Positions 1-10,740 of a DNA stretch of 64,000 nt are shown in pieces. The translations under genes and the position numbers were made by a program. The DNA is from Phellopilus nigrolimitatus (Eukaryota > Basidiomycota > Agaricomycetes > Hymenochaetales > Hymenochaetaceae). Numbering within the stretch: the first letter of the stretch is position 1; the number at the start of each line of letters is the position of its first letter. The notes under the pieces were generated by a model. The model was given only the letters and a program-made list of their open reading frames with translations. It ran no database searches and was not told where the DNA came from. The stretch lies in NCBI GenBank assembly GCA_021029095.1, contig JAJOHG010000002.1:620001-684000 (forward strand). The letters are read 5' to 3'.

Positions 1-963
1 TTTCCAGGAGGGTGGAGGAGGGTACATCGGTTCCGATGCCTTTTCAGCATAAAAGGAGAAGGGAAATACGAAAGACAGAATTCGCATATGTACAGCACGT
101 CGAGGTACGCATATTCGCGAGGATAAGGACTGAAGTACCATGCTTCGACTTCGTACTTGCCAATTTGAAGTCTGTTCATATTCTTTACGCGCGCAATTTC
201 AGATATTGACTGAGTCATGGAGCCCGAGTGGCGCAGTTTTTCAATTTCCTGTTCCTTGCTAAATGCGGAAAGCGGCTTTGGTGGGTTAATGGGAGGAGGG
301 TTGGCCAAGTCAATATCCTCGATATCCTCTTCTCCTTCGGCATCTGCATCGTTCTCGTCGTCGCCCTCCGCATTGCTCTCTTCATCATGCGGGGTTTTTC
401 GTTTCAAGTTTCCAGAAGGTGCCGGAGATGGAGCTGCGGGGGAGGGACTATGAGCGACCGACTCGTCGGCGAACAATGGCTGTTGTGACTTTGTCCTCTT
501 CTTCGGAAGTTTTCCGGGAGGTATCTTGGCCGGAGCACCAGCCTTCTTTGGAGCAGGTAGCTTTGGACGTGGCCATTCAAGATCCCTGCTGAGAACTATG
601 CGTGCACCGGAGACCCATTCGTCAAGACGCTTATTGAACTGGTCCCAGTGCACAAAGAACTCCAGGTTAGCGCCTGGCTGGTCGGCATACTGGTCGGCCT
701 TTGTGTGTTTGGTGTAAGTATTGACAGGTTTGTCGCGAATGGAAAGAATTTCGGCAAGGCGTTCTTCTATTTCGCCGTCGGAGTCTTTGCGTTTGATATA
801 GACCTTGCACCCTACCGAGATGGTCTAATAATGCGTTTGAGTCCAAAATTTGTAGCCGGACAAGGCTAAAAAAAGGAAGAAGTACTTCAATAGGGTATGT
901 CCCTCCAGGCGTAACTGGAGCTGGGCCGAGAATGGCATCGTCTTTGTGATTTGGGGGTCCCAT
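1..963 (-). CDS. ESA1: MYST-family histone acetyltransferase, 5' part only
   Basis: This is the N-terminal part of the catalytic subunit of the NuA4 complex, which acetylates histone H4 in the nucleus; the acetyl-CoA-binding core lies beyond the left edge. Seen: ATG at 963, one 61-nt intron at about 825-885, then a Tudor-knot/chromo barrel (motif GCKVYIKRKDSDGEIEE, later FFVHWDQFNKRLDEWV), an acidic/proline-rich linker, and the start of the MYST domain (LQIGKYEVEAWYFSPYP) with its C2HC zinc finger (CEFC, then KRHRNRC). That order, chromo barrel, linker, MYST zinc finger, is the ESA1/TIP60 layout. The gene is divergent from the unknown gene starting at 1202. It is cut at base 1 by the window, not by a mutation. 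Confidence 0.93.
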
Positions 964-1201
964 GGGACGGGATGGTGGTGGTAAGAGTCCAAGAAAGAAA
1001 CGCGTGCCAAATTAGGACGCGACTTCCAATATACGTATGTCACGTGATATGTATTGTCACTCGTCACTCAAGATGTGTCACTGACGCGTACTGGAATTGC
1101 CAATGCCAGCCACTCGACTCTAACCAGGACTCCATCTTCTACTTCAACTGTATACGCTCTTTCGCTCAATCCTTCTGGAGCTTTAACAAACATTCTGCTC
1201 T
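964..1201. promoter_or_regulatory. Short divergent promoter region, ESA1 / unknown gene
   Basis: The 238 bases between two divergent start codons must carry both promoters and 5' leaders. There is no clear TATA box; a tcacgtga palindrome lies near 1038-1046, a possible bHLH-type (E-box) site. The regulatory reading is inferred from gene orientation. Confidence 0.45.
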
Positions 1202-2860
1202 ATGCCTACTCTCGTCTCTTCCGATACTCGCCCTTCTCGCCTTGGCACCTCGAAGGCTTCGTCCGTCACTATTTCCACTCCGCAAAGAAGACGGCCACTT
1301 CCCCCAGGCTCGTCTATAGGCAAGGAGAATAGTGCTAGACCTGCTCAAGAAAAGCTTCCTTCTATACGTCGTTCTTCCAAAAACAGTCGAATCTACGACC
1401 GTTGGCCGGTGCTGAATAGGATCATTAGAACCAACAAGGCTACGCCACGCGCTGACCCGTCAGTGGCGCACTCAAGCGACTCAGACAGCTCGAGCGACAG
1501 CGAAGATGAGGATGCTGTTGCTATACACTCCTCCAATAACCGTGCTTCGTTTCCACAATACAGGCCACGGCTCGTCCACTCCACGTCGCCTAAATTCCCC
1601 TCTCCCCTCACAGGTGTGAGGCCCGTCAGAAGACAGACTGCTGCTCGGCATGGTTATATGCATCATGGCCACTCTCAATCTGCTTTTTATCACCTACGAG
1701 AGCTCTGGAGGAAAAGGAGGCACGAGTGGGAGGAATACGAATACATGCTCTGGCAGGCTGGCGTCACTCTTGAAGAAGCATATGGTGGCATAATTGAAGA
1801 CGGCGGCGGTCAGCAGCGTTCACTTCCATCTCATATTATCAATGGACCTTGGCGACGACTCCAGCCTGTAGTCACTCAGGAAATGTCCGAAACGAACTTG
1901 CCTCAGACTCCTCTCAATCCGGCTATTTTCCCTCGACTCGGAGACCTATCCTCCTTGCGCGATTCCTTTCTCATTTCTGTGGATACCTGGTTCTCCGACT
2001 TTCCGCTCTGGACTCTTTCTAAGCTGGTATGGATCTATGATATCAACCATCGTTCTCTTGCTGGTTCTGCGCCTTGTAGACGCAGACAGAGGTGTCTTAG
2101 CAACAATTTCTTGGAGGACTTCGACGCAAGCAATTCTTCAGCAGATACGTTAGTTTCCACGTCCACAAATACGAGCGATACGACTCTAGTCAACGCGAAC
2201 TCTGCATCTCAGAAGTCTGACGACATCACATTGATGACACCCAATATTCTTGAAAAGAAGTCGTCTGGACATGCTATACTTCAGTCTTCATCTGTCACCT
2301 CCAATATCTCGATGGTTACTCAAGCCCGGTCCTGGGAAACATGCTGGTTCTCTCGCTGGGAAATACTCTACCACGAAGTCTCCCTTGCGGCTGACATTGC
2401 GGCATCCTCGGGAAACTCGGATTCCTCAGCAAATGGGAGTAAGGAGGCAGCGCGGATCATCCTAACAACGCCGACCGTTCTGTACGATCCTCATGCATTC
2501 ATCGACGGGAGCGGGAGTTCTAATAACGAGAAAGAGACGGCGATGGAGGATGCGCCCATGACCGCGCCGGAGATGGAGACGCGTGTAATCGTGCCTATGG
2601 AGGAAGATGAAGACGATTACGGCGAAGTGGTCACTGAGTCAGAATCAAGATACAGACTCGGCGCGCACGTCAACCCGCTTTCCATGTTTGCTACTGCGAC
2701 TACTGAAGACGTTGACGAACTTTCCAGTTCAAAATACGGCCCATTGACTGGCGAATCTGACTTCGAAGCCAGGCCAATCAGTACCTCGCGCTCGTGGAAG
2801 GACTATGAAATCGATGTTGAGATCCTTGGTAGGCTTGAGCACTTGGCGCTGTGTTGTTGA
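1202..2860 (+). CDS. Unknown protein of 552 residues, single exon
   Basis: I do not recognise a family. It is one uninterrupted reading frame, unusual in this intron-rich window. The N-terminal ~110 residues are Ser/Pro/Arg-rich and disordered-looking with an acidic serine patch (DSDSSSDSEDED). The middle (about residues 155-310) looks folded, with Trp/Tyr-rich stretches (LRELWRKRRHEWEEYEYML; FPLWTLSKLVWIYD). The C-terminal half is Ser/Thr-rich and acidic (EEDEDDYGEVV). There is no signal peptide or convincing membrane segment. The folded middle with disordered ends suggests a conserved fungal protein of unknown role. The ATG at 1202 is the first in frame. Confidence 0.75.
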   Translation: MPTLVSSDTRPSRLGTSKASSVTISTPQRRRPLPPGSSIGKENSARPAQEKLPSIRRSSKNSRIYDRWPVLNRIIRTNKATPRADPSVAHSSDSDSSSDSEDEDAVAIHSSNNRASFPQYRPRLVHSTSPKFPSPLTGVRPVRRQTAARHGYMHHGHSQSAFYHLRELWRKRRHEWEEYEYMLWQAGVTLEEAYGGIIEDGGGQQRSLPSHIINGPWRRLQPVVTQEMSETNLPQTPLNPAIFPRLGDLSSLRDSFLISVDTWFSDFPLWTLSKLVWIYDINHRSLAGSAPCRRRQRCLSNNFLEDFDASNSSADTLVSTSTNTSDTTLVNANSASQKSDDITLMTPNILEKKSSGHAILQSSSVTSNISMVTQARSWETCWFSRWEILYHEVSLAADIAASSGNSDSSANGSKEAARIILTTPTVLYDPHAFIDGSGSSNNEKETAMEDAPMTAPEMETRVIVPMEEDEDDYGEVVTESESRYRLGAHVNPLSMFATATTEDVDELSSSKYGPLTGESDFEARPISTSRSWKDYEIDVEILGRLEHLALCC

Positions 2861-2924
2861 ACATAATTTGTCGCCCATCTACTTCATCCAACGTTCAATT
2901 TTTATCGACACTACGAATATCTCT

Positions 2925-3600
2925 ATGTCTGCGATCATTCATAAATTTGTATCCCTAGGTATTTCTCGCTGAAGTGACATGTATTTTCCGCCTCTTGGTA
3001 ACGAAAGAGTCACATCTTACTGGGAACTTAACCCAGTACGCAATTGAAGCTAGAACACTTGTCCCTACAACCATCTGTTACTGTCCTGACGGAGATTCCA
3101 ATAGAATTCGGAATTTGACGTTAACGGCGAACGGCGGAGGTAAACATAAGAGTGCAGTAAGTTCAAGTGGATTACTAACGCAGTATTTGTAGATCACCTC
3201 GTCGTATTCGACGCACACATAATTCTGACGGACGAACAAATCGAAGTGATATATCGTTGAATTACTGCTAAGACCGCGGAGAGGCACTGTACGTACACTT
3301 CGGGTACCATTTGTGTTTCAGCTACCCGGAGGTATGACCACATTGTTGCACCGTTCAGGTCCAGTCCAAGCGAATAGATGAACAGTCCGCAGCGCACGAC
3401 GGGAAAGAACTGATAAAAACGATTGAAGAGATGGACACACGGTATTCAATAGTACATGTACTTGTCTTCGTTGAAGAAAGTGCTGACGGTGATGATTTAC
3501 GACCTGAGAATGTTCGCAACTTGTCCGAACAGACCGAATGACTCGCTACATCCCAATATTGATTGGTACGACGCATCATACTGCGAACATAAGCTGGTGA
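2925..3600 (+). pseudogene. Decayed or unrecognised multi-exon gene
   Basis: Several stretches read like real exons but do not join into one open frame. A possible start at 2925 (MSAIIHKFVSLG) is followed in another frame by ~55 coding-like residues to 3139. A textbook intron (3140-3192, ctaac branch site, tag acceptor) then leads to DHLVVFDAHIILTDEQIE. Further on are KELIKTIEEMDTRYSIVHV (about 3400-3455) and HPNIDWYDASYCEHKLV (about 3550-3600), in frames separated by stops or one-base shifts. I cannot name the family. It may be a dead gene, or a live one obscured by sequence errors like those elsewhere in the window. Confidence 0.4.
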
Positions 3601-6440
3601 AGAATCGATGATCAGTCATTGATGAACTCGAACATCGGTAACTGTATTAAACCATCAGGATTCAGTTTCTGCCCGAGTTGGTGGCTCACGTATGTTCATC
3701 TGTTCGATGCAGTCATGTACGAACTTCGAATAGCGCGATTCGTCACCCACGGATGATAGATGTCTTCTTCGGCCAGTACAAAGGAAAACGGAAGCCGCCC
3801 TCGCTGACCGCAACAATAGATTTGACAAGATGACGAAATTACGACACTGCAGGTCGCCGCCCGTCCTCTGCGCTTCTTTCTGCGAGCTGCGAGCTCGTTA
3901 TGTGCTAAGTATTCGTCTACCTATGGGTTGTCCGCTCTTGCGCGCGAAATATGATCTCGGTCTGTAACTTATGATAGCTTTTACCGTCCCAGAAGCAAAT
4001 GCATGAGTGCCTCAATCTTACTAAAGAAATCACGAAGCTCACCGGTGAGTTGTCATGAGTCCTGAATAGGATTAAACAAGATTAAAGGAAGTTTTAGGAA
4101 TGAGCGCCGAACACTCTTTCAGATATGAGGAACACAGAAATCAACTGAATTCAGAAAACTGCAGAACAAAAAACGCCTGAGAATAACAAGAAGATATCAG
4201 ACATGTGGACAGTATATACCGCAGCATCAGAATACAGGGGGAGATCGTCGAAGCGCCGGAGAGCCACGTACTATTACAGTTATCTCAGCGGACGCGCTGC
4301 ACTATTCATGTGTGAACCAGTGATCGGCGCGCCAAGGAAGGGCTACGATAATATGGACTCACAGCGTCAAATCCCGTGGCCGCCGCCTCCGCCTGAGATC
4401 TTGCCGACTTGGACTTCCAAAGCAGATCGGAAAGCCACATTCGACTTTCTTGGCGTCCTGCTTTACCGCGTCGTTAATCTTCGTCTCCGAGATCGCGGCC
4501 CCGTATACACTAAATCGCCACGAACGCATGATAATGTGTGAAATAAGACAAGAACAATGAGAGCATCGGTGTTTTCGACACAGAATTGGGCGCAACACTT
4601 CGCCGAGGAACGCTTCGTGCCTGATCGTCTTCACGAACGCGGGCAAGAGCACACGACGACGGTGGATCGGGATCAACGAGAAATGCTCGATGAAAGATCT
4701 TTCAGGACATTATGCGTAGTAATCTCGGAAGCAAATCTTCAAAGAAAATGGCAGACCTGATCAGAGTAGGTCTCAAGTTAGGCTCCGCGGATCGGCTCCG
4801 AAGCGGGCCCTTGTAGACCACAGCCGGCCGATAGACATAGACCAAGACATCCGTTTGTCTGAAGAGAGGAGGAAGAGCTGACCGTCCGGAGTGCCGATTA
4901 GACAGCTAGTAAATCCCGAAGCACCTGGTTCTCTGCTTGTAATGAGTAATATGAAAAGAACGTGGTAAGTCGAGTAATTACAGCGGCTGGCAACAGTCTT
5001 TCTTCGTCGATAATCAGTTTCTCCTCCTTTTAGACTAGTACCTTTGTATACTTTGTTATAGGCTTATAAATAATAGCAGCATATCTTTGTAAACATCTCG
5101 CAAGCTTGGCTGGTTTGGAATCTGCGAGGTCTTTGTAAGATTTCCACTCCAACTACCATTTTTTTCGTAAAAACCACCATATATAATGTAATGATATTCT
5201 TGATTAAGTGACTGACCATGACTGGTGGGTTGTCTCTTGATCCTTATAGTCAACTATGTATTCCTTCTTTCATAAAAAGAATACCGTCGACTAGCATTGC
5301 AAACCTTTTAAGCACCATTTAAATCCGTAACTCCGATGCAATGCACATAAGCTTCTTGGAACGCGCAGAGTTACAGCGGCCATGTGAGAATAGCACAAGC
5401 CTTACTTGACGAACCATCTATTAAAGAAGGTTTTCAGACAAGATTATCAACAGCGCAGCATGATTTTAGCGCGGTTCGAAGTACACCAGCACCATCGTCT
5501 CATTGCTCCCGTACCATTCGACAAATTGGTAGCGTCGTCGGTTGTCGCACGGAATCGGCGTGACGTGCAGGAACACAGCGGCATTGCGCTGCGCAGCGGC
5601 TTCCCGCCCCGAGGGCGAGCCGCACTTCGAACGACGCCACAAGAGAGAAGGAGGATATACTTGTAGAGTTCAGGGCGAACAAATTAGGGCGAGCCGAAGA
5701 GCGGACTTGAGGGGGGAAGCGCGCATGCGCAGCACATACGTTTGGTGTGTTCGCCAGGGCGTCTGACGAACAAAACAAAATAAAGACGGCATGCGAGGGC
5801 AGATAATCTTGGCCGACTTCCAGGCGGTTGGGGCACCTTCGATGCGGGTGGAAGATTGGCGCTGTCAATGGATAGAAGAATGGCAAGGTGCCTTCTATCT
5901 TATGTGTGCGCGTTGTATGCGTTCAGGCAGGGCAGCTCGAGGTCATCTGGTGTTGTAACAACGCCGCTCCAGAAGGTTAAGCACGTCGAACGGAGAAACC
6001 GTGCGAAAGTCGCGGGATCTCCGCCTGGCTAGACGCACGAAAACCTTGTGCAGACGAGAAGGCGCCGCGCAAACGTTAATCGTCGAATGGCAAGAAAATT
6101 CTGAGTTGGAGAGCGCACCAGAGTCCAGACTTGTGGAAGAAAACTGAAGAAGTTCTAATTTGAGGAAGTCTGGAGACGGAGTCCCGGTGAAGCTCTAAAG
6201 CGCATTGAAGACAAGAGAGCGATGGATCGGGCGGAGCGAGCGAGAGCACAAATGATGAGGGAGGTAGTGCGGATAATGGGCATGGTGCCCTGCGCGACAG
6301 GAAAATGATTGTTACTGTAATATAGCAGTCGTCGCTATATGTTTTCATCCTAATTTTAAAGGTAAAATAATATATAGACATAGACATATCGCAGCATACG
6401 TAGATGACATGAAATATATTTCTGGAAAATAAAACCAGCG
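3601..6440. other. Non-coding stretch, no gene recognised
   Basis: Only short open frames without family resemblance or matching splice sites are present on either strand. The part at about 4900-5400 is AT-rich; from 5500 the base composition becomes more GC-rich. No terminal repeats or transposase-like motifs were seen. Confidence 0.5.
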
Positions 6441-6448
6441 AGTACTTC

Positions 6449-9060
6449 TCCGTGGATACGCTCTCGATAGACGCAAAGAATGAAGGACACACAGGCCTAT
6501 TTCAGAACGTTTACCACGTTCCCGGCCCGCTCGCGCACAACGTGCTTAACGCACCAAAAAGAAGGGAAGTATTAAAAAAACCTTGAAGCGGATGGGACGA
6601 GAACGCGATCGCGCGCACAAACGGACGTCTGGAAGCTGGCTTGTAAGGCCTTGGGCAGAGGGGATGTCCACCGAAGACGGAGGAAAGCAGGAGGCAGAGG
6701 TCGGACGGGGCTTCTGTCCCCGTTGAGTCCAAAATCTCATCAAAACAGAGTACGAACAAGCCGCGCACCGTCGACGATTGAACAGCAAGAAATATGTGGC
6801 TCGACGCATGCCCGAAATGCCTGGAGGGAGACAGACAAAGCTCTAACTCGAGGAAGCGAGAGGGCGCACGGGCAGAGACGTGGGCAAACCTTTGCAGCGG
6901 ACAAGACGAGCACATCTCGGACAGGTTCTTGGACAGAGAGAACGTTTTCCGAAAAGCGCAAACCAGCTACGTAGAGTGGTCACCACCACCATCTCCGAGT
7001 TCTGGTCCGAGTCTACCCTTGCAACACAGCAACAGCCACGGCTACAGTTTCTGAACCTTCCAGGCGTAGGGGCGTGAGTTTTCAGGCGACTTTTCGACCT
7101 CCGCGCATGTCATTTCCGTTATCCGTAGCTCCAGACTCATCTAGCTTTCGTCTGCACGACCTAAGCAGCGCTGAGATTTGCTCCCTCCGCTTCTGCGCCC
7201 AGAGCGCTCTCCTTCCAGGGCCTGCAAACTGCAGAGCGCGGTCGACCATGTATTACGGCAAGCTCACAGAGTCTATAGAACGGCAGTCGTCCTGCCGCTA
7301 CTTGCTTGTATTTAGCTGACACAAGAAACACATCGCGATGCTGTCAGCCACAGAATCAGGACAGCGTTATGACTAAAAAAAGGTCTTCGTCTTGAGTCGC
7401 TACCCGATCAGCGATGGAGTCAAAAAGAAAAAAAGGTGAGCTTCCCAGGATTGTAGCGTGCTATTTTCACAAAGATGGAATATAGTATTGGCAGTCCATT
7501 ATTTTCTGTCCCGCGAAAAAAGGCGTTTCTCATTTCGTCTTAAAGTCCGCGATCGTTCTGTTGATTTCGCTGCAAATGCTATCCTCGCGTGCTTGAAGAT
7601 GAGCATACCACAGCGTGAGGCAGGATGCGCCCCTTCGCCGGTTTCCATAGGTGTCGAGTACATCTACGCGGGACACGAGTCGGGTCAAATGCCGATCCTT
7701 CGAGAAATGCGGCGCGCGTCAATACCACGCTTGGTCGTCTTCTTCTTGGTCGCTCGAGATAAACTGTTGTATATATCTAAATTGGAAAAAAAATGACACA
7801 CGTCTCCGTAATCACACCCTCGTCGAGGCAGATGGACGCACAGACTTACTGCAGAGTGAGCTCGCGCACAAAGCGCCAGGAGCACCTGAATTAAGTTGCA
7901 GTTGCAATACCGACATGTTTTCGCTGCGCCTCCCATCCGTGAATACACTCTCGCTTGACGTCTTGCTCACGCGCAATATAACACACTAAACGCGCCAGGA
8001 GTGAAAGGGTAGAGATCCAGGGGAGCCTCGAGGCGGACTAGACAAGAGAGCGGAAACGCAGATGGGCAACTAGCTTGTGCATTCCGGGCAGAGGAAACGT
8101 CCCCCGAAAACGGAGGTAGGTCGGTGATCATCCACGGGAGTCGTAAATCGTGATATCGCAGGCGTCCTGCCGCCAGGCACGTTCTCGCCAAGTCCGTCAT
8201 GAGGGAGCATGATAAAATATGAACATGCCGCAGCGCAAGCGGGGCAATCTATATCTCATCTGCTCATCTGCGGATGAACACTCGACAGACGCCTAGCTTG
8301 CGCGTATTGCGAAGTAAAGCGAAGGGGGACTCGAAACGTCCGGTAACTGACTTGTCCATTCTGGATAGAGGCGACGTCCCCAGAAGGCGGAGATACGACG
8401 GCGATTACTGCGAACCGCAGCCAGTCGACCTGCCGCCCGACACATCATCGCCGAAATTTCTCATCCAGAATAAAATACGCATGACCATGCCGCAGCGCGC
8501 TCGGCGGCCCGAAAACGCACGCATATCTGAGCCACTATCAAGCGTGCCGAGCTCTTTCTTTCTTCCGCGGCCGCGCGCGCTCGGCAAACGCAGCGGCGGC
8601 CAGGCGGGCGGGCGTCTCGGGGTATGGGCGCCGCCGCCGCACAGACGCGCGCAGCTCGAGCGCGCGGGCACTTCGTAGAACATAGAGCATAGAGCTGAGA
8701 ATCCGCGGATGCGCTCCCGCTCACACATTGCATGCTTGCTGGACGCGCCAGGAGAAGCGCCGGTCACCAAGGAAAGAACGCGGAACGAAGCCTGCCGGCC
8801 GGCGGGGCACGACAATAGAGAGAGCGGGGCGCGTTCTTCATTTTGGATGCGCGGGGCGCGGCCCCCGGAGACGAGACGGAGGTAAGCCGGCGATCGTCCA
8901 CGAGCTATAAGCCACGTCCTGCCGTCCCTTATCAACGGGCTGAAAAGTGAAACGCGAACACTGCGTTAATCTGCAGCTGGAAATTAAATATCTTCTGCGC
9001 GCTTCTCCGCGGATATGTGCGCTCTCTCTCACTCGACGGACGCTAGTGCAACTATGATGC
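6449..9060. repeat. Cluster of diverged GC-rich repeats
   Basis: Related segments recur here. One motif, of the form CTTGT.CATTC.GG..AGAGG followed by ACGTCCCC.GAA.ACGGAGG, appears at about 8069-8123 and 8345-8397 (roughly 80% alike over ~48 bases), with weaker copies at 6636-6683 and 8833-8895. A second motif (CGGAT..., CTC, then GACGC) appears near 6449, 7936, 8270, 8704 and 9008. A third (ATGCCGCAGCGC) follows at 8217 and 8484, and a fourth (CCTGCCG) at 8166, 8424 and 8915. The same order in successive copies suggests a degenerate tandem or nested repeat with units of about 275-480 bases. No coding frame fits it. Confidence 0.5.
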
Positions 9061-9236
9061 GTCCTGCGGTCTGGACAACAGCGGCGCATCCGCGCCGAGT
9101 CCCGAGAACGCGCGCGCGCGCCGGGCACATGCATATTCAGCGCGCAGCCTAGCCTGTATCGCGGTGATTGGACGACCCGCGCTTCGGGGCGCCCGGCCGC
9201 TGCCATTGGCGGGGGCATTTGCGAGGATCAGCCGCC

Positions 9237-9263
9237 CATGCCATACATGCCATACATGCCATA
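9237..9263. repeat. Three perfect copies of a 9-base repeat
   Basis: The unit catgccata is repeated three times without a mismatch, shortly before a GCCGGC-rich run (about 9305-9325). It is a small minisatellite in non-coding DNA. Confidence 0.8.
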
Positions 9264-9329
9264 CAGTTTCCAGATACCTCCCGAGTTCGAATCCGAATTC
9301 GACGCGCCGGCGCCGGCGCCGGCGTTGAT

Positions 9330-10611
9330 ATGACGGGGGGTCTGCGATGCGATACGACTTTCTCCGTGCAGGCTTTTTGCTATAGCGAAAATCAAACATG
9401 GTCATGCATGGTGCGGCTACCAGGCGAGGGTCGGGCGCGTTTGGGGTGAGGGCGAGGCTCGCGACTCGCGAGGCGGCCGAAGCTCCGGTGCGCTGAACGT
9501 GACCCGCGGGTGCGCGCGATTGGCGAGGGGGTCATGCGGACGCGCACTACGCGCTTTTGTGGCTTCGCTTCGGAGCTTTCAGTATGGACGACGGGTTCCT
9601 GCTGCACACGCTCGCCGCCCGAGTGGCGGCATCTGTAGCTCTCCCGTTTGGTTTGTCGCGCGCCGGGTGGTATGGGAGCGCGCGATGATGCGTGTGGACG
9701 CGGTGATGGTGTTGGGAGCTGCAGCCGAAGGCTTTGCAGCGAAGCATTTGTATAGGACCTTTGCCGACGCGCGTCCAGGAGCGTCTCTCATTGGCCGGAG
9801 CGCGTCCACCGTTCGTTCAGGGCAGCCGAAAACACCCGCTGCGTCCTCCGGAGACATATTCCGTTTTGTCTTTTTTTCATAACTTTCATAACGAAACGAC
9901 CTCCCGATCCGACGAGGCCAATGCCGCCGCATTTGCGCTCTCCGGCGTGTAAATCGACTTTGTTTTTTGTGCCAATGGCATTTCTGTGCAAGAAAAAAAA
10001 AAGAAACCCAGTTGGGTGCGCCCGGGGCGAGTCGGGGGTGAAGAAGGGTGCTGGTACCGTGACCAAGCTGCCCGAGCCGCCACGACCTCCGTGCACGTGC
10101 AGACTGAATCGCCGCCCGAGGGCTTCCGTGAGACCATTCGCCCTCAGTGGCCTTGGATGACCGAGCAGAACCTGGCGTCCCATTGGCCGTGGCGATTCCG
10201 GGGCGGACGAAAGGAATCAATTTATCCAGGACGGCGCAGCAGTTCGCGGTGTGCAGGTGTGCAGGTGACTGATGGAGAGTAAATGCGGACGACGCTTCTC
10301 AATTGCAAGGTGCGTATCTCTTAGTATCTTAGTTTCATTCGCTGGACTAGCAGCTGCGAATGTGCGGCTGGAACGATGAAGCGCGGTTGGGCGAACGTGA
10401 GTAGCGTGAAAGACGAAAATAGTTTGCGTGTGTTGGTGGGCGAAGAGCGCCGCTCGCGGAAGGAACAGGGCGGCGGCAGCAGCGGACACGCGAGGGAGGG
10501 TAGCTTGGTGCGATCCGCGTCGACCCGCCGAGCCGGCATGACATAGCGCAGTGGCAATATATTAGCCAAATGAAGTAACCAGGTCCGCGGAGTAGGACGC
10601 GGGGTAGGTGG
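9330..10611. other. GC-rich non-coding region upstream of formate dehydrogenase
   Basis: Open frames of 130-213 codons occur on both strands, but they overlap each other, are rich in Arg/Ala/Pro as expected by chance in CpG-rich DNA, and show no domain. I read the stretch as intergenic and, in its right part, promoter sequence for the gene starting at 10741. Confidence 0.5.
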
Positions 10612-10618
10612 TATATAA
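10612..10618 (+). promoter_or_regulatory. TATA box of formate dehydrogenase
   Basis: A perfect TATATAA lies 123 bases before the start codon, the right place for a strongly expressed, regulated fungal gene. Promoter function is inferred from sequence and position. Confidence 0.6.
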
Positions 10619-10740
10619 CTTAGCGGTCACCTGGCGGTTGTAGTAGTTCTCATCAACATTTCCATTCTTCCCACTTGACAAGTGTCTATACAGTCACCCC
10701 CCCATTCATCCCGACTAAACCAATCATACGGCCTGCCGCC

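Noticed and set aside
8405..8935. 176-codon minus-strand frame in the repeat cluster
   Set aside because: It spans two diverged repeat copies with no shared reading frame and is Arg/Ala/Ser-rich.
9275..9300. A gttcgaatcc run like a tRNA B box
   Set aside because: No matching acceptor, D or anticodon arm could be folded around it.
9579..10220. 213-codon minus-strand frame before FDH
   Set aside because: CpG-rich DNA gives long chance frames here on all strands; no domain, no splice signals, and it covers the FDH upstream region.
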